A stretch of DNA of 64,000 nt from an uncultured Bacteroidaceae bacterium (GTDB lineage Bacteria > Bacteroidota > Bacteroidia > Bacteroidales > Bacteroidaceae): the NCBI GenBank assembly GCA_905235565.1, contig CAJOLR010000002.1:50251-114250 (forward strand), given 5' to 3'. Of this stretch, positions 17,946 through 26,056 are shown one piece after another. A model generated the notes under the pieces. That model saw only the letters and a program-made list of their open reading frames with translations. It was not told the origin of the DNA and made no database searches. Numbering within the stretch: position 1 is the stretch's first letter; the number at the start of each line of letters is the position of its first letter. Made by a program: the position numbers and the translations under genes.

Positions 17946-17957
17946 ATATAAGTATAG

Positions 17958-18638
17958 TTATTTGTTCAAACTGTAATCTCTTGCTCCGAATATGGAACTT
18001 CCAATGCGTACCATATTGCTGCCGGCCTGTATGGCAAGCTCATAATCACCGCTCATTCCGGCCGATATGGTATTGAAATCAGCGCTACCGGCAAAATATT
18101 TCTGCCTGTATGTATCAAAAAGCTCTTTCAGACGGCCGAACTCGCGCATCACCTGAGCCTCATCATCAGTGTTGGTGGCCATTCCCATCAGACCGGCGAT
18201 GGTGATGTTCTGCAGGGATTTCCACTTGCCCTCGTCAAGCATTGCGGTGCATTCATCGGGTGTGAATCCGAACTTGGTCTCCTCAGAGGCGATATGAATC
18301 TGCAGATAGCATGTTATGTGCCGGCCGGACCTGGCTGCCTGACGGTCAATCTCGGCCAGTTTATCATAAGTGTCAACACCCTGGATGACCGATACATACG
18401 GAGCCATCAGCTTGATCTTGTTGCTCTGTACGTGGCCGATGAAATGCCACTCTATGTCCTTGGGCAGAACCTGGCTCTTGGCTGTCATCTCCTGAACCTT
18501 GTTTTCGCCGAATATGCGCTGACCGGCATCGTATGCCTCCTGCAGCATCTCTACGGGATGGGTCTTGGATACCGCTACAAGCCTTACTCCATCAGGAAGA
18601 CCGGCTTTGATTCTGTTCAGGTTCTCTTTAATGTCCAT
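17958..18638 (-). CDS. yggS: PLP homeostasis protein YggS (PLPBP family)
   Basis: A 226-residue single-domain PLP-binding protein, fold type III, with the PLP lysine in LVAVSKTHP (Lys25), the family motifs FGENKVQE, WHFIGHVQSNK, GLMGMAT and the C-terminal SAGMSGDYELAI and VRIGSSIFG. The family buffers pyridoxal phosphate and amino-acid pools; no enzymatic reaction is established. The ATG at 18638 is used; a TTG start seven codons upstream falls inside the -7 promoter box and so would not be transcribed. It leads a two-gene run with the acyl-CoA ligase. Confidence 0.95.
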   Translation of the reverse strand: MDIKENLNRIKAGLPDGVRLVAVSKTHPVEMLQEAYDAGQRIFGENKVQEMTAKSQVLPKDIEWHFIGHVQSNKIKLMAPYVSVIQGVDTYDKLAEIDRQAARSGRHITCYLQIHIASEETKFGFTPDECTAMLDEGKWKSLQNITIAGLMGMATNTDDEAQVMREFGRLKELFDTYRQKYFAGSADFNTISAGMSGDYELAIQAGSNMVRIGSSIFGARDYSLNK

Positions 18639-18656
18639 ACCAAACGCAAAACGATG

Positions 18657-18664
18657 CAAAGTTA
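18657..18664 (-). promoter_or_regulatory. Predicted yggS promoter (-7 box)
   Basis: TAACTTTG on the minus strand, 18 bases before the ATG at 18638. It settles the start codon, since the TTG alternative overlaps the box. Confidence 0.6.
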
Positions 18665-18708
18665 CTTTTAGGATGCCACTAAGGTCTTAAAAATGTCCAT
18701 TATTTGGC

Positions 18709-21228
18709 TTATCGTGCACACTTTAAAAGAATGTGTGCATCCTTTATTCCTTCGGACCATGCATGGAGTCTAATCTTTCCTTTCTTGGAGTTGTTCTGTA
18801 CTACTACCAGACACTTTCCGTAGAATGCCTTGCGTTTATTGTCCTTGAAACGTTCCAGAGATATGGGACTTCCGTTGTCAACACCGGCGATGAATCCATT
18901 GCCTTCAACCTGGAACTGTACCAGGTTTTCGGCATTGGGGCACAGGTTGCCGTCCTTGTCAAGAATCTCTACAGTAACAAAACTCAGGTCAGTACCATTG
19001 GCCTTGATACGGCTGCGGTCAGGAGTGAGGCGTATCTGCGCGGGCTCACCGGCGGTATGTATCTCTTGGCTGGCCGTCTCAACTCCGTCCTTGCGGGCCA
19101 CGACCTTTACCGTACCAGGCTCAAAGGTCACGTTCCATACCACATGCAGGTGGTCGGCATCCTTGCGGCGAACGCCCTGTGATACACCGTTTATGTATAG
19201 CTCCACCTCATCGGCATTATTGTAGTAGCACCACATGTCAATCTGCTGTCCGGGCTCCCAGTTCCAGTGGGGGAACAGGTGCAGCACGGGGGTATCGGTC
19301 CACTCTGACTGATACAGGTAATAGACATCCTTGGGGAACCCGGCCAGGTCAACTATTCCGAAATATGAACTGCGGGCGGGCCAGCCGTACGGGGTGGGCT
19401 CGCCAATGTAGTCAAATCCCGTCCAGATGTACTGTCCTGCCACAAAGGGCTGGGAGTTCAGGAATATCAGGTTCTCCTCATGATGGCTGCCCCATGGGGT
19501 GGCCACGTTGTCATATGCGGAGCATGAGAATGTCTCGTTAAAGTAGGGGCGGTCCCAGCGAACCGGGCGCGTCATCATCTGCCCGGACGGCATCTCATAG
19601 AACCCGCGTGTCATCAGGGCCGATACACTCTCGGTTATGATGAACGGCTTGCCGGGGAACAGGCGCGGAACCGCAGGGACGTTCTGGTTATGGTAGTTGT
19701 AACCTATCACGTCAATGGTGCCGGAGCGGAACAGGTGGTTGCCGGGGCTGGGCTCGTTGCAGCCGGCTGTTACGGGACGGGTGGGGTCAAGTGCCTTTAT
19801 TATCTCTGCCAGGCGGGCAGTGATCAGTGAGTTGACACTCATCTCACCCTCCTGTGCCAGTTGGTCCTCACTGTGCCCCATGTTCAGTATCAGGTTGGCC
19901 TGCTCAAGCGACAGGGTATCGGCTTTGGCATCGGACCATTGCTCAAGTACCTCGTTTCCGATGCTCCAGAGCACTATGCAGGGATGGTTGCGGTCACGTA
20001 CCACAAGGTCGGTCAGGTCACGCTCGTACCAATCGTCAAAGAAACGGGCATAGTCGCGGTCAGTCTTGCGGCGGCGCCACATGTCAAAGGCCTCGTCCAT
20101 GACCAGGAATCCCATGCGGTCACATAGATCCAACAGTATTGGTGATGGCGGGTTGTGTGAGCAGCGTATGCCGTTACAGCCCATCTCTTTGAGTATTTGC
20201 AGTTGGCGCTCTATGGCACGCTCGTTGGTTGCTGCGCCCAGGCAGCCCAGGTCATGGTGGTTACACACTCCGTTTATGCGTACATGCTCACCGTTCAGAT
20301 AGAATCCGCTGTCGGTGCGGAACTCAATTGTACGGATTCCGAACGGTGTTTCATAGGTGTCTATCCGTTTGCCGTTCAGGGTAAGTTCTGTAACCAATGT
20401 GTACATGTACGGGTCATCTACACTCCACAGATGCGGAGAATCCACCCAAATGCTGTCATCAACAACTATTACCGGTACCACTCCTTTCCAATTGAGATCT
20501 CTGCTTGTAGTTGAAGTGATTATTGCTTTTCCTTCTGAATCCTTGATAGTGGACTTAACTGTCAGGTTTCTTGTTATATTGCTCCAGATAATATTTCTGT
20601 CATTTATAGTAGCAGACAGTTTGACAAGTGCTTTGTCCTGCGAAACTGTCGGAGTTGAAACGTAAGTACCCCATTCTGCTATATGAACCTGGTTGACCAT
20701 CACAAGACGTACATCACGGAATATTCCGCATCCTGAGTACCAGCGGCTGTTGGGCTGGTCGGAGTTATCGACCTTTACTGCTATTACATTCTCTTTGTCC
20801 CAGTTGATGTATGGTGTCAGGTCATAACTGAACGATATATATCCATAAGGGCGTGTGCCCAGCAAGTGTCCGTTTAAATAGACCGAGCTGTTCATATAGA
20901 CGCCGTCAAACTCAATGCTGAACACCTGGTCTTTATCCTTTTTGGAAACGGTGAATGACTTACGGTACCAGCCTATGCCACCCGGCAATGCTCCGCCGCC
21001 GGTACCTGACGGGTTATGCTCATCAAAATCACCCTCAATGGCCCAGTCATGGGGCAGGTTAAGGGTGCGCCAGCCGCTGTCATCAAACCCAGGTGCAGCC
21101 GCTCTCTCATCGGCCCCCATGTCAAGGCTGAATCTCCAACTGTTGTTGAAGTTTATGACCTCTCTGGCGTTCATGCATGTGACGCAGAGAGAAAATAGGA
21201 TGATAAGGAATTGTTTTAGCCGTTTCAT
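18709..21228 (-). CDS. Secreted glycoside hydrolase family 2 (beta-galactosidase-like)
   Basis: An 839-residue enzyme with signal peptide MKRLKQFLIILFSLCVTCMN. The jelly-roll sugar-binding domain (NLPHDWAIEGDFDE, NSRWYSGCGIFRDVRL) is followed by an Ig-like domain and the TIM barrel with NGVCNHHDLG and GIRCSHNPPS. The acid/base is Glu426 in WSIGNEV and the nucleophile Glu533 in IITESVS. Two or three C-terminal beta domains follow, ending with the GH2 C5-like segment. Family members include beta-galactosidases, glucuronidases and mannosidases; the substrate is uncertain. No SusC/D genes lie nearby, so this is not an obvious polysaccharide-utilisation locus. The frame extends upstream to 21417 but that part overlaps the divergent permease gene, and only 21228 gives a signal peptide. 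Confidence 0.93.
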   Translation of the reverse strand: MKRLKQFLIILFSLCVTCMNAREVINFNNSWRFSLDMGADERAAAPGFDDSGWRTLNLPHDWAIEGDFDEHNPSGTGGGALPGGIGWYRKSFTVSKKDKDQVFSIEFDGVYMNSSVYLNGHLLGTRPYGYISFSYDLTPYINWDKENVIAVKVDNSDQPNSRWYSGCGIFRDVRLVMVNQVHIAEWGTYVSTPTVSQDKALVKLSATINDRNIIWSNITRNLTVKSTIKDSEGKAIITSTTSRDLNWKGVVPVIVVDDSIWVDSPHLWSVDDPYMYTLVTELTLNGKRIDTYETPFGIRTIEFRTDSGFYLNGEHVRINGVCNHHDLGCLGAATNERAIERQLQILKEMGCNGIRCSHNPPSPILLDLCDRMGFLVMDEAFDMWRRRKTDRDYARFFDDWYERDLTDLVVRDRNHPCIVLWSIGNEVLEQWSDAKADTLSLEQANLILNMGHSEDQLAQEGEMSVNSLITARLAEIIKALDPTRPVTAGCNEPSPGNHLFRSGTIDVIGYNYHNQNVPAVPRLFPGKPFIITESVSALMTRGFYEMPSGQMMTRPVRWDRPYFNETFSCSAYDNVATPWGSHHEENLIFLNSQPFVAGQYIWTGFDYIGEPTPYGWPARSSYFGIVDLAGFPKDVYYLYQSEWTDTPVLHLFPHWNWEPGQQIDMWCYYNNADEVELYINGVSQGVRRKDADHLHVVWNVTFEPGTVKVVARKDGVETASQEIHTAGEPAQIRLTPDRSRIKANGTDLSFVTVEILDKDGNLCPNAENLVQFQVEGNGFIAGVDNGSPISLERFKDNKRKAFYGKCLVVVQNNSKKGKIRLHAWSEGIKDAHILLKCAR

Positions 21229-21233
21229 AAAGG

Positions 21234-21241
21234 CAAAGATA
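21234..21241 (-). promoter_or_regulatory. Predicted GH2 gene promoter (-7 box)
   Basis: TATCTTTG on the minus strand, only five bases before the GH2 ATG, which would leave almost no 5' leader. Confidence 0.5.
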
Positions 21242-21254
21242 AACCGAAAATGCA

Positions 21255-21262
21255 TATCTTCG
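21255..21262 (+). promoter_or_regulatory. Predicted permease promoter (-7 box)
   Basis: TATCTTCG, nine bases before the ATG at 21272. The same TAtcTTcG variant appears at 23844 and, as TAACTTCG, ahead of hisH. Confidence 0.4.
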
Positions 21263-21271
21263 CGTTCAGTT

Positions 21272-22510
21272 ATGGAGAAGTTTCTGGCCAGACGACTGTA
21301 CGGTAGGGACGAGGGTGTAAAAGGCGGCTCGCGTCCGGCCATTATCATTGCTACTGCAGGCATTGCTGTGGGTTTGGCCGTCATGATACTGACTCTGGCT
21401 GTGACCCGCGGATTCAAGAGTCAGATACGTGACAAGGTGATGGGCTTCTCGCAGCATATCACCGTCACTAACTACTATGTAGGAATGGGAACGGTTGAAG
21501 ACCCGGTCGGTTGTACGGATTCTGTCATGCAGGAACTTCTGTCATGCAGTCTTGTCAAACTTGTTCAGCCATTTGTCAACAAGCCTTGCATAGTCAGGAC
21601 TCCCGAGGCTTTCCATGGTTTCATGCTGAAGGGTATCAACGGGCTTTATGACCGCTCATTCCTGAACCGTTATATGCTTGATGGAGGTTTTCCGGAGCCC
21701 GAAGATTCATTGGGCAACAACTGGATGGTGGTTTCGCGCACCATAGCCGACATGCTGGGGTTGAAGGTGGGTTCCAGAGCAGATGTATATTTCATGCAGG
21801 GACAGGTCAGGATACGCCGTCTTACGGTTACAGGTATTTATGAGACCGGTTTTCTGGAATATGACCGTATGTTCGGAGTGACCGGGCTGGAGCTTCTGCA
21901 ACGCCTTAATGACTGGGAGCCATATGAGTATACGGGTTTGGAGATAGGTTTGACAGATATCGGCAAGATAGATGACGGATATGGTCAAGTACGCATTGTC
22001 ATGAATGACCTGGAGGAAAAGACGGGTGAGGATTACTTTGTACAGACTCTGTACGATACCCATTCGGGCCTGTTCGCCTGGCTTGATGTGCTGGACCTGA
22101 ACGTGTGGATCATACTGACGCTTATGCTGGGAATAGCGGGTTTTACGATGATATCGGGGCTTCTTATCATAATTTTTGAGCGCACTGCCACAATAGGTAC
22201 ATTAAAGGCGCTCGGTGCCTCCGACAGGACGGTCCGTAAGGTTTTCCTGCGCCTGGCATCATACATTATCATAAAAGGAATGATGATAGGCAATGTCATA
22301 GGTATCGTAATCAGCCTTGTGCAGCAATGGTTCCATCTGGTTCCGCTGGATCCGGCCAACTATTATCTTGACAGCGTACCTATGCAGCTTGGAGTGGGGT
22401 GGCTGGTTATCCTGAATGTGGTGATGTTCCTGCTGTCCATGCTTATGATGCTGATTCCGAGTGCTGTAATATCCAGGATTGTCCCGTCCAAATCAATCCG
22501 GTTTGAGTGA
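21272..22510 (+). CDS. ABC transporter permease, LolC/LolE-FtsX type
   Basis: A 412-residue inner-membrane protein with one N-terminal helix (PAIIIATAGIAVGLAVMILTLAV), a periplasmic domain of about 220 residues, and three C-terminal helices near 270-400, the FtsX/MacB/LolE topology. RGFKSQIRDKVMGFSQHI and IFERTATIGTLKALGASD are typical of LolC/E-like permeases that move lipoproteins from the inner membrane. No ATPase partner is adjacent; the FtsE-like ATPase at 27.4 kb is a conceivable but unproven partner. The start is that of MEKFLARRLYG; longer versions run antisense through the GH2 gene and were rejected. Confidence 0.88.
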   Translation: MEKFLARRLYGRDEGVKGGSRPAIIIATAGIAVGLAVMILTLAVTRGFKSQIRDKVMGFSQHITVTNYYVGMGTVEDPVGCTDSVMQELLSCSLVKLVQPFVNKPCIVRTPEAFHGFMLKGINGLYDRSFLNRYMLDGGFPEPEDSLGNNWMVVSRTIADMLGLKVGSRADVYFMQGQVRIRRLTVTGIYETGFLEYDRMFGVTGLELLQRLNDWEPYEYTGLEIGLTDIGKIDDGYGQVRIVMNDLEEKTGEDYFVQTLYDTHSGLFAWLDVLDLNVWIILTLMLGIAGFTMISGLLIIIFERTATIGTLKALGASDRTVRKVFLRLASYIIIKGMMIGNVIGIVISLVQQWFHLVPLDPANYYLDSVPMQLGVGWLVILNVVMFLLSMLMMLIPSAVISRIVPSKSIRFE

Positions 22511-22531
22511 TGAAACAAAACAGAATAACAT

Positions 22532-23770
22532 ATGGAGGTTTTAATAGGAATCCTTTGTGCCCTGGTTGGCTTGTCGGCCGGTTACCTGCTGGGGATGGGC
22601 AGAGCCAAGAGTGAATGGCAGGCCCATACGCAGCAGCTTCTGGACGCACAACAGTCCAAGTTTGATGAGACTATAGCCAAGGTATCAGCCCAGTTGAAGA
22701 CCGATACCGCCGAGATACTCAAGCAGCGTCAGGATGAATTCGCCGCTTCCAGCAACAGCAGCATCGGCCAGATAGTGAATCCCCTCAAGGAGACCATCGC
22801 CAGCATGAAGGAAGCCATGAAGGAGAATACCCTAAAGCAGACGTCCATCAGCAGTGAGATAAAGACACAGGCGGAGAATATGATGCGTCAGAGTGCCGCA
22901 GCCAAGGAGAGTGCGGACGAACTGACCAGGGTGTTCCGTCATGCCGGCCGTGTTCAGGGTAACTGGGGCGAGATAATCCTGGACGAACTGCTCGAATCAC
23001 AAGGACTTACCAAAGGAGTGCATTATGAGTTGCAGTCATCCATCCGTGATGCAGCCGGCGATGTGGTACGCACGGAAAATGACCGTAGCATGCGTCCTGA
23101 TGTGATACTTCATCTGGATCAGAAACGCGATGTCATAATCGATTCGAAGGTATCACTTACCTCTTTCATGGATTATGTAAACGCCGAGGATGAGAATGCC
23201 CGGCAGAAATACCTGAAGGCTCATGTTGACAGCATCCAGAAACATGTTAAGGAACTTTCCGTAAAGGATTATTCATCATATGTCAAGCCGCCTAAGGTCA
23301 GGATGGACTACGTGATAATGTTTGTCCCCAACACCGGAGCGCTTTGGGCTGCCGTAGGAGCCCAGCCTGACCTGTGGCGGAATGCCATGGAGAAGAATGT
23401 TTACATAGCCGATGAACAGACGCTGTTTGCCGCCCTGCGTATTATCAACATGACATGGACACAGATTGCTCAGGCACAGAATCATGAGAAAGTTTATGAA
23501 CTTGCCAATGAGATGCTGGACCGTGTCGGACAGTTTATCGACCGCTATAGAGCTATAGGCAAGGCCATTGAGAATGCAGGGAAGGCATATGAGGCCGGCG
23601 AAAAGAAACTTGTGCCCGGAGGTCAGAGCATCCTGCAGACATGCGCCAAGCTCCAGAAACTGGGAGCCAGGCAAAGTTCACGCAATCCGATACCCCAACT
23701 GAATGATACAGATACAGATACGGACAATGACGAGCAGGTTTTGCCTGAGTCTGTACAACTGGATGATTGA
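22532..23770 (+). CDS. rmuC: RmuC-family DNA recombination protein
   Basis: A 412-residue protein with an N-terminal membrane helix (GILCALVGLSAGYLLGM), a coiled coil over about residues 30-130, and the RmuC nuclease-like domain with VQGNWGEIILDELLE, VIIDSKVSLTSFMDY and FVPNTGALWAA. The family limits inversions and rearrangements at short inverted repeats in E. coli; the PD-(D/E)XK-like core is consistent with a nuclease. The acidic C-terminus (NDTDTDTDNDEQ) is low complexity. It starts 21 bases after the permease stop, so the two genes are probably co-transcribed. Confidence 0.93.
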   Translation: MEVLIGILCALVGLSAGYLLGMGRAKSEWQAHTQQLLDAQQSKFDETIAKVSAQLKTDTAEILKQRQDEFAASSNSSIGQIVNPLKETIASMKEAMKENTLKQTSISSEIKTQAENMMRQSAAAKESADELTRVFRHAGRVQGNWGEIILDELLESQGLTKGVHYELQSSIRDAAGDVVRTENDRSMRPDVILHLDQKRDVIIDSKVSLTSFMDYVNAEDENARQKYLKAHVDSIQKHVKELSVKDYSSYVKPPKVRMDYVIMFVPNTGALWAAVGAQPDLWRNAMEKNVYIADEQTLFAALRIINMTWTQIAQAQNHEKVYELANEMLDRVGQFIDRYRAIGKAIENAGKAYEAGEKKLVPGGQSILQTCAKLQKLGARQSSRNPIPQLNDTDTDTDNDEQVLPESVQLDD

Positions 23771-23843
23771 CTGCTGCTCCTTTTATAGGGTTTTTCCCCG
23801 AATCTTTTAGGGAAAATTCCCTTTGCGGGTAATCCCTCTTGAG

Positions 23844-23851
23844 TATCTTCG
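23844..23851 (+). promoter_or_regulatory. Possible promoter (-7 box TATCTTCG)
   Basis: TATCTTCG, 26 bases before the start at 23878. A variant of the usual box, seen twice more in the window. Confidence 0.4.
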
Positions 23852-23877
23852 CATCGGATAATAAACCGATTACGATA

Positions 23878-24933
23878 ATGAAAAAGCTGATGATTCTTAT
23901 GATGGCTGTGATGCTTCCGCTGACAGCCTTGTATGGAAAGAAGAAGGATAAAAGCAATATCATGGTTTGGGGCGAGGTGGTAACAGCCGATGACGGCCGT
24001 GACTATCTGACCATGTATAAGAATTGCCCGGCTGAGGTTACAGCCCAGTTCCATTTCAAATATAAGGACAAGACAGAGTCGGTCATGTATGACCTCTTTA
24101 TGCCCGATACTGTTGCCGCGGTACATGATCCGGTACCGGTAGAGAAACCGGTCAGGGAGGTAATAGTGGACAATATAGTCTACAGCACAGTTGATGCCGA
24201 GGGTAAGAAATACAGTACAAGCGATCCAGATGATCCCGTGCTGGCCATGTTGCTGGTTGACCTGTTTGACTTCTATCACGACCTGTTCTGGTTTGACGTT
24301 TACCACAGGGCGCGTTATTATGAAGGCCGTCACTATGAAAGCTGGACTCCAACATCATCAAGCCGTTATCAGAAAACTCATTCCGACAACAACAGGTCAA
24401 AGACTCCCGATGTAAACCTGAACAAGGTTGATGACGCTGCATTACTGATAGGTGCCGCCACGGTAGCAGTGGCATCGGTAGGTATGCTGGTGGCAGTGGT
24501 TGACAAGTGGGATGTTCCCGATGACAGGTTCCCGTATGTGTCACTGTCACCTCAGCTACAGTATTTTACACAGTCCGGAACTATGCGTGATGTGCTGCAG
24601 TTCAAGGTAAGGATGGGAAACTTAGGCGGATTCTCATTCTTAGGTGACATTGGCTATACCACAGGTTCCCTTAATGAGGCTAATCTGTTTGATCCGGGCT
24701 TGACATGGAGCGCCGGATTGGGTATTGACCTGGGCGCTTTCTCACTCTCCTTCCGGGGAAAGCCAGCCACATCCCGCTACTCGGAGAACTTTCTGACCTG
24801 TCAGTTGGGATATGATATATTTGTCTCCAAAGACTTGGCTATGGACTTGAGTGCCGGAGCCGGCATACTTGGACACGACGGGGAATTGTACTGGGATATT
24901 CCGGTGTCTGTAGGTCTGCTCTGGAAATTCTGA
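23878..24933 (+). CDS. Unrecognised secreted envelope protein
   Basis: I do not recognise this 351-residue protein. It has a signal peptide (MKKLMILMMAVMLPLTALYG), a charged first half with a Tyr/Phe/His-rich stretch (LFDFYHDLFWFDVYHRARYY) and a Ser/Asn linker. A hydrophobic helix at about 195-215 (ALLIGAATVAVASVGMLVAVV) follows. The C-terminal 120 residues have alternating hydrophobic strands and end in Trp-Lys-Phe, as in a small outer-membrane barrel. A membrane helix plus strand-rich tail is unusual. The gene is alone, with a weak promoter, and its TGA stop directly abuts the lysA stop on the other strand. Function unknown. Confidence 0.8.
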   Translation: MKKLMILMMAVMLPLTALYGKKKDKSNIMVWGEVVTADDGRDYLTMYKNCPAEVTAQFHFKYKDKTESVMYDLFMPDTVAAVHDPVPVEKPVREVIVDNIVYSTVDAEGKKYSTSDPDDPVLAMLLVDLFDFYHDLFWFDVYHRARYYEGRHYESWTPTSSSRYQKTHSDNNRSKTPDVNLNKVDDAALLIGAATVAVASVGMLVAVVDKWDVPDDRFPYVSLSPQLQYFTQSGTMRDVLQFKVRMGNLGGFSFLGDIGYTTGSLNEANLFDPGLTWSAGLGIDLGAFSLSFRGKPATSRYSENFLTCQLGYDIFVSKDLAMDLSAGAGILGHDGELYWDIPVSVGLLWKF

Positions 24934-26052
24934 TCAGAACTGCCCGGCTTCGGCCTGAGGCAGCGGGCGGCAATTGTACTGCGATGCCATAGCCTCTCCG
25001 TATGCTCCTGCCGACATGAGCGCAATCAAATCACCGCGGTGTAACTCATTAATCAGTTCGTCCTTACCGAAAACGTCTGATGATTCGCATATCGGACCAA
25101 CCACATCATACTTCCCTATCGGGCCGTTTGAGCTCAGGTTAACGATCTTGTGATGTGCTCCGTACAGCGCGGGACGAATAAGTTCCGTAAAACCGGCATC
25201 GACGATAGCGAACTTCTTGATGGTTCCTTGCTTTACGTACAGCACTTTGGTCAAGAGCCTTCCGCATTGCGCTACAATTGCGCGGCCAAGTTCAAAATGA
25301 AGCTGCTGGCCAGGGCGAAGCTTGAGCTCATTGCGGAAAACATCAAAGTATTGCCTGAAATCCGGTACGGGGTTCTGTTCCGGATTTACGTAGTCTACTC
25401 CCAGACCGCCTCCCACATTGATACTGTGAAGCGTTATACCCTCTTTCTCAAGCATCTCCTGCAGGTCATTGATTTTCTGGCACAGCAGGCTGAACGGCTC
25501 CATGTCAAGTATCTGTGAGCCTATGTGGAAATGAAGACCTTCAAAAACGAAAGCGGGATTCTGCTGCGCCTTGCGGATGATGGGGAGTAGCATGGGAATC
25601 TCTATTCCGAACTTGTTCTCAGCCTTACCGGTAGTTATGTTGGCATGTGTGTGTGCATCCACGTCGGGATTGACCCGAAGTGCGATGTGTGCGGTCTTTC
25701 CGAGAGCAGTGCAACGCTCTGCAATTACGTCCAGTTCGGCCTCTGACTCCACGTTGAAGCACAGTATGCCGGCATCCAGGGCAAGGTCAATCTCCCAGTC
25801 GGCCTTGCCTACACCTGCAAACACTATCGAGGATGCCGGGAATCCGTTGTCCAAGGCTACCTGAATCTCGCCTCCGCTAACACAGTCTATTCCCAGACCA
25901 TACTCGTTGATATGCTTGAGCAGCAATGGGTTGGAATTGGCCTTTATGGCATAATGAACGTGCCAGTCAGGATTGCCTGCTGTACATTCCTCTATTGACT
26001 TGAGGGTATTTTGAAGTATCCCCAGGTCATACTGATAGTAGGGGGTGCGCAT
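24934..26052 (-). CDS. lysA: Diaminopimelate decarboxylase
   Basis: Last step of lysine synthesis: meso-diaminopimelate to lysine, PLP-dependent, cytoplasmic. The 372-residue protein has the PLP lysine in HYAIKANSNP (Lys37), HFHIGSQI, the phosphate-binding NVGGGLGVDY and the active-site cysteine segment GPICESSDVF. It is some 40-50 residues shorter than the E. coli enzyme, mainly at the N-terminus, as is common in Bacteroidales. It starts four bases after the lysC stop, so the two lysine genes are coupled. Confidence 0.96.
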   Translation of the reverse strand: MRTPYYQYDLGILQNTLKSIEECTAGNPDWHVHYAIKANSNPLLLKHINEYGLGIDCVSGGEIQVALDNGFPASSIVFAGVGKADWEIDLALDAGILCFNVESEAELDVIAERCTALGKTAHIALRVNPDVDAHTHANITTGKAENKFGIEIPMLLPIIRKAQQNPAFVFEGLHFHIGSQILDMEPFSLLCQKINDLQEMLEKEGITLHSINVGGGLGVDYVNPEQNPVPDFRQYFDVFRNELKLRPGQQLHFELGRAIVAQCGRLLTKVLYVKQGTIKKFAIVDAGFTELIRPALYGAHHKIVNLSSNGPIGKYDVVGPICESSDVFGKDELINELHRGDLIALMSAGAYGEAMASQYNCRPLPQAEAGQF

Positions 26053-26056
26053 CTTT

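Noticed and set aside
21229..21417. N-terminal extension of the GH2 protein to 21417
   Set aside because: It lies inside the permease gene on the other strand, precedes the promoter box and would bury the signal peptide.
20915..22510. Permease frame starting at 20915 (531 residues)
   Set aside because: The first 119 residues run antisense through the GH2 gene and look nothing like a permease N-terminus; the family start MEKFLARR is at 21272.
18709..22510. GH2 plus permease considered as a polysaccharide-utilisation locus
   Set aside because: No SusC/SusD pair, no hybrid regulator or other glycosidase nearby, and the permease is of the LolE/FtsX type.
23788..23840. Inverted motifs (GGGAAAATTCCC and AGGG/CCCT) before the unknown envelope gene as a terminator
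   Set aside because: Stems are short and no T-run follows; not enough to call.
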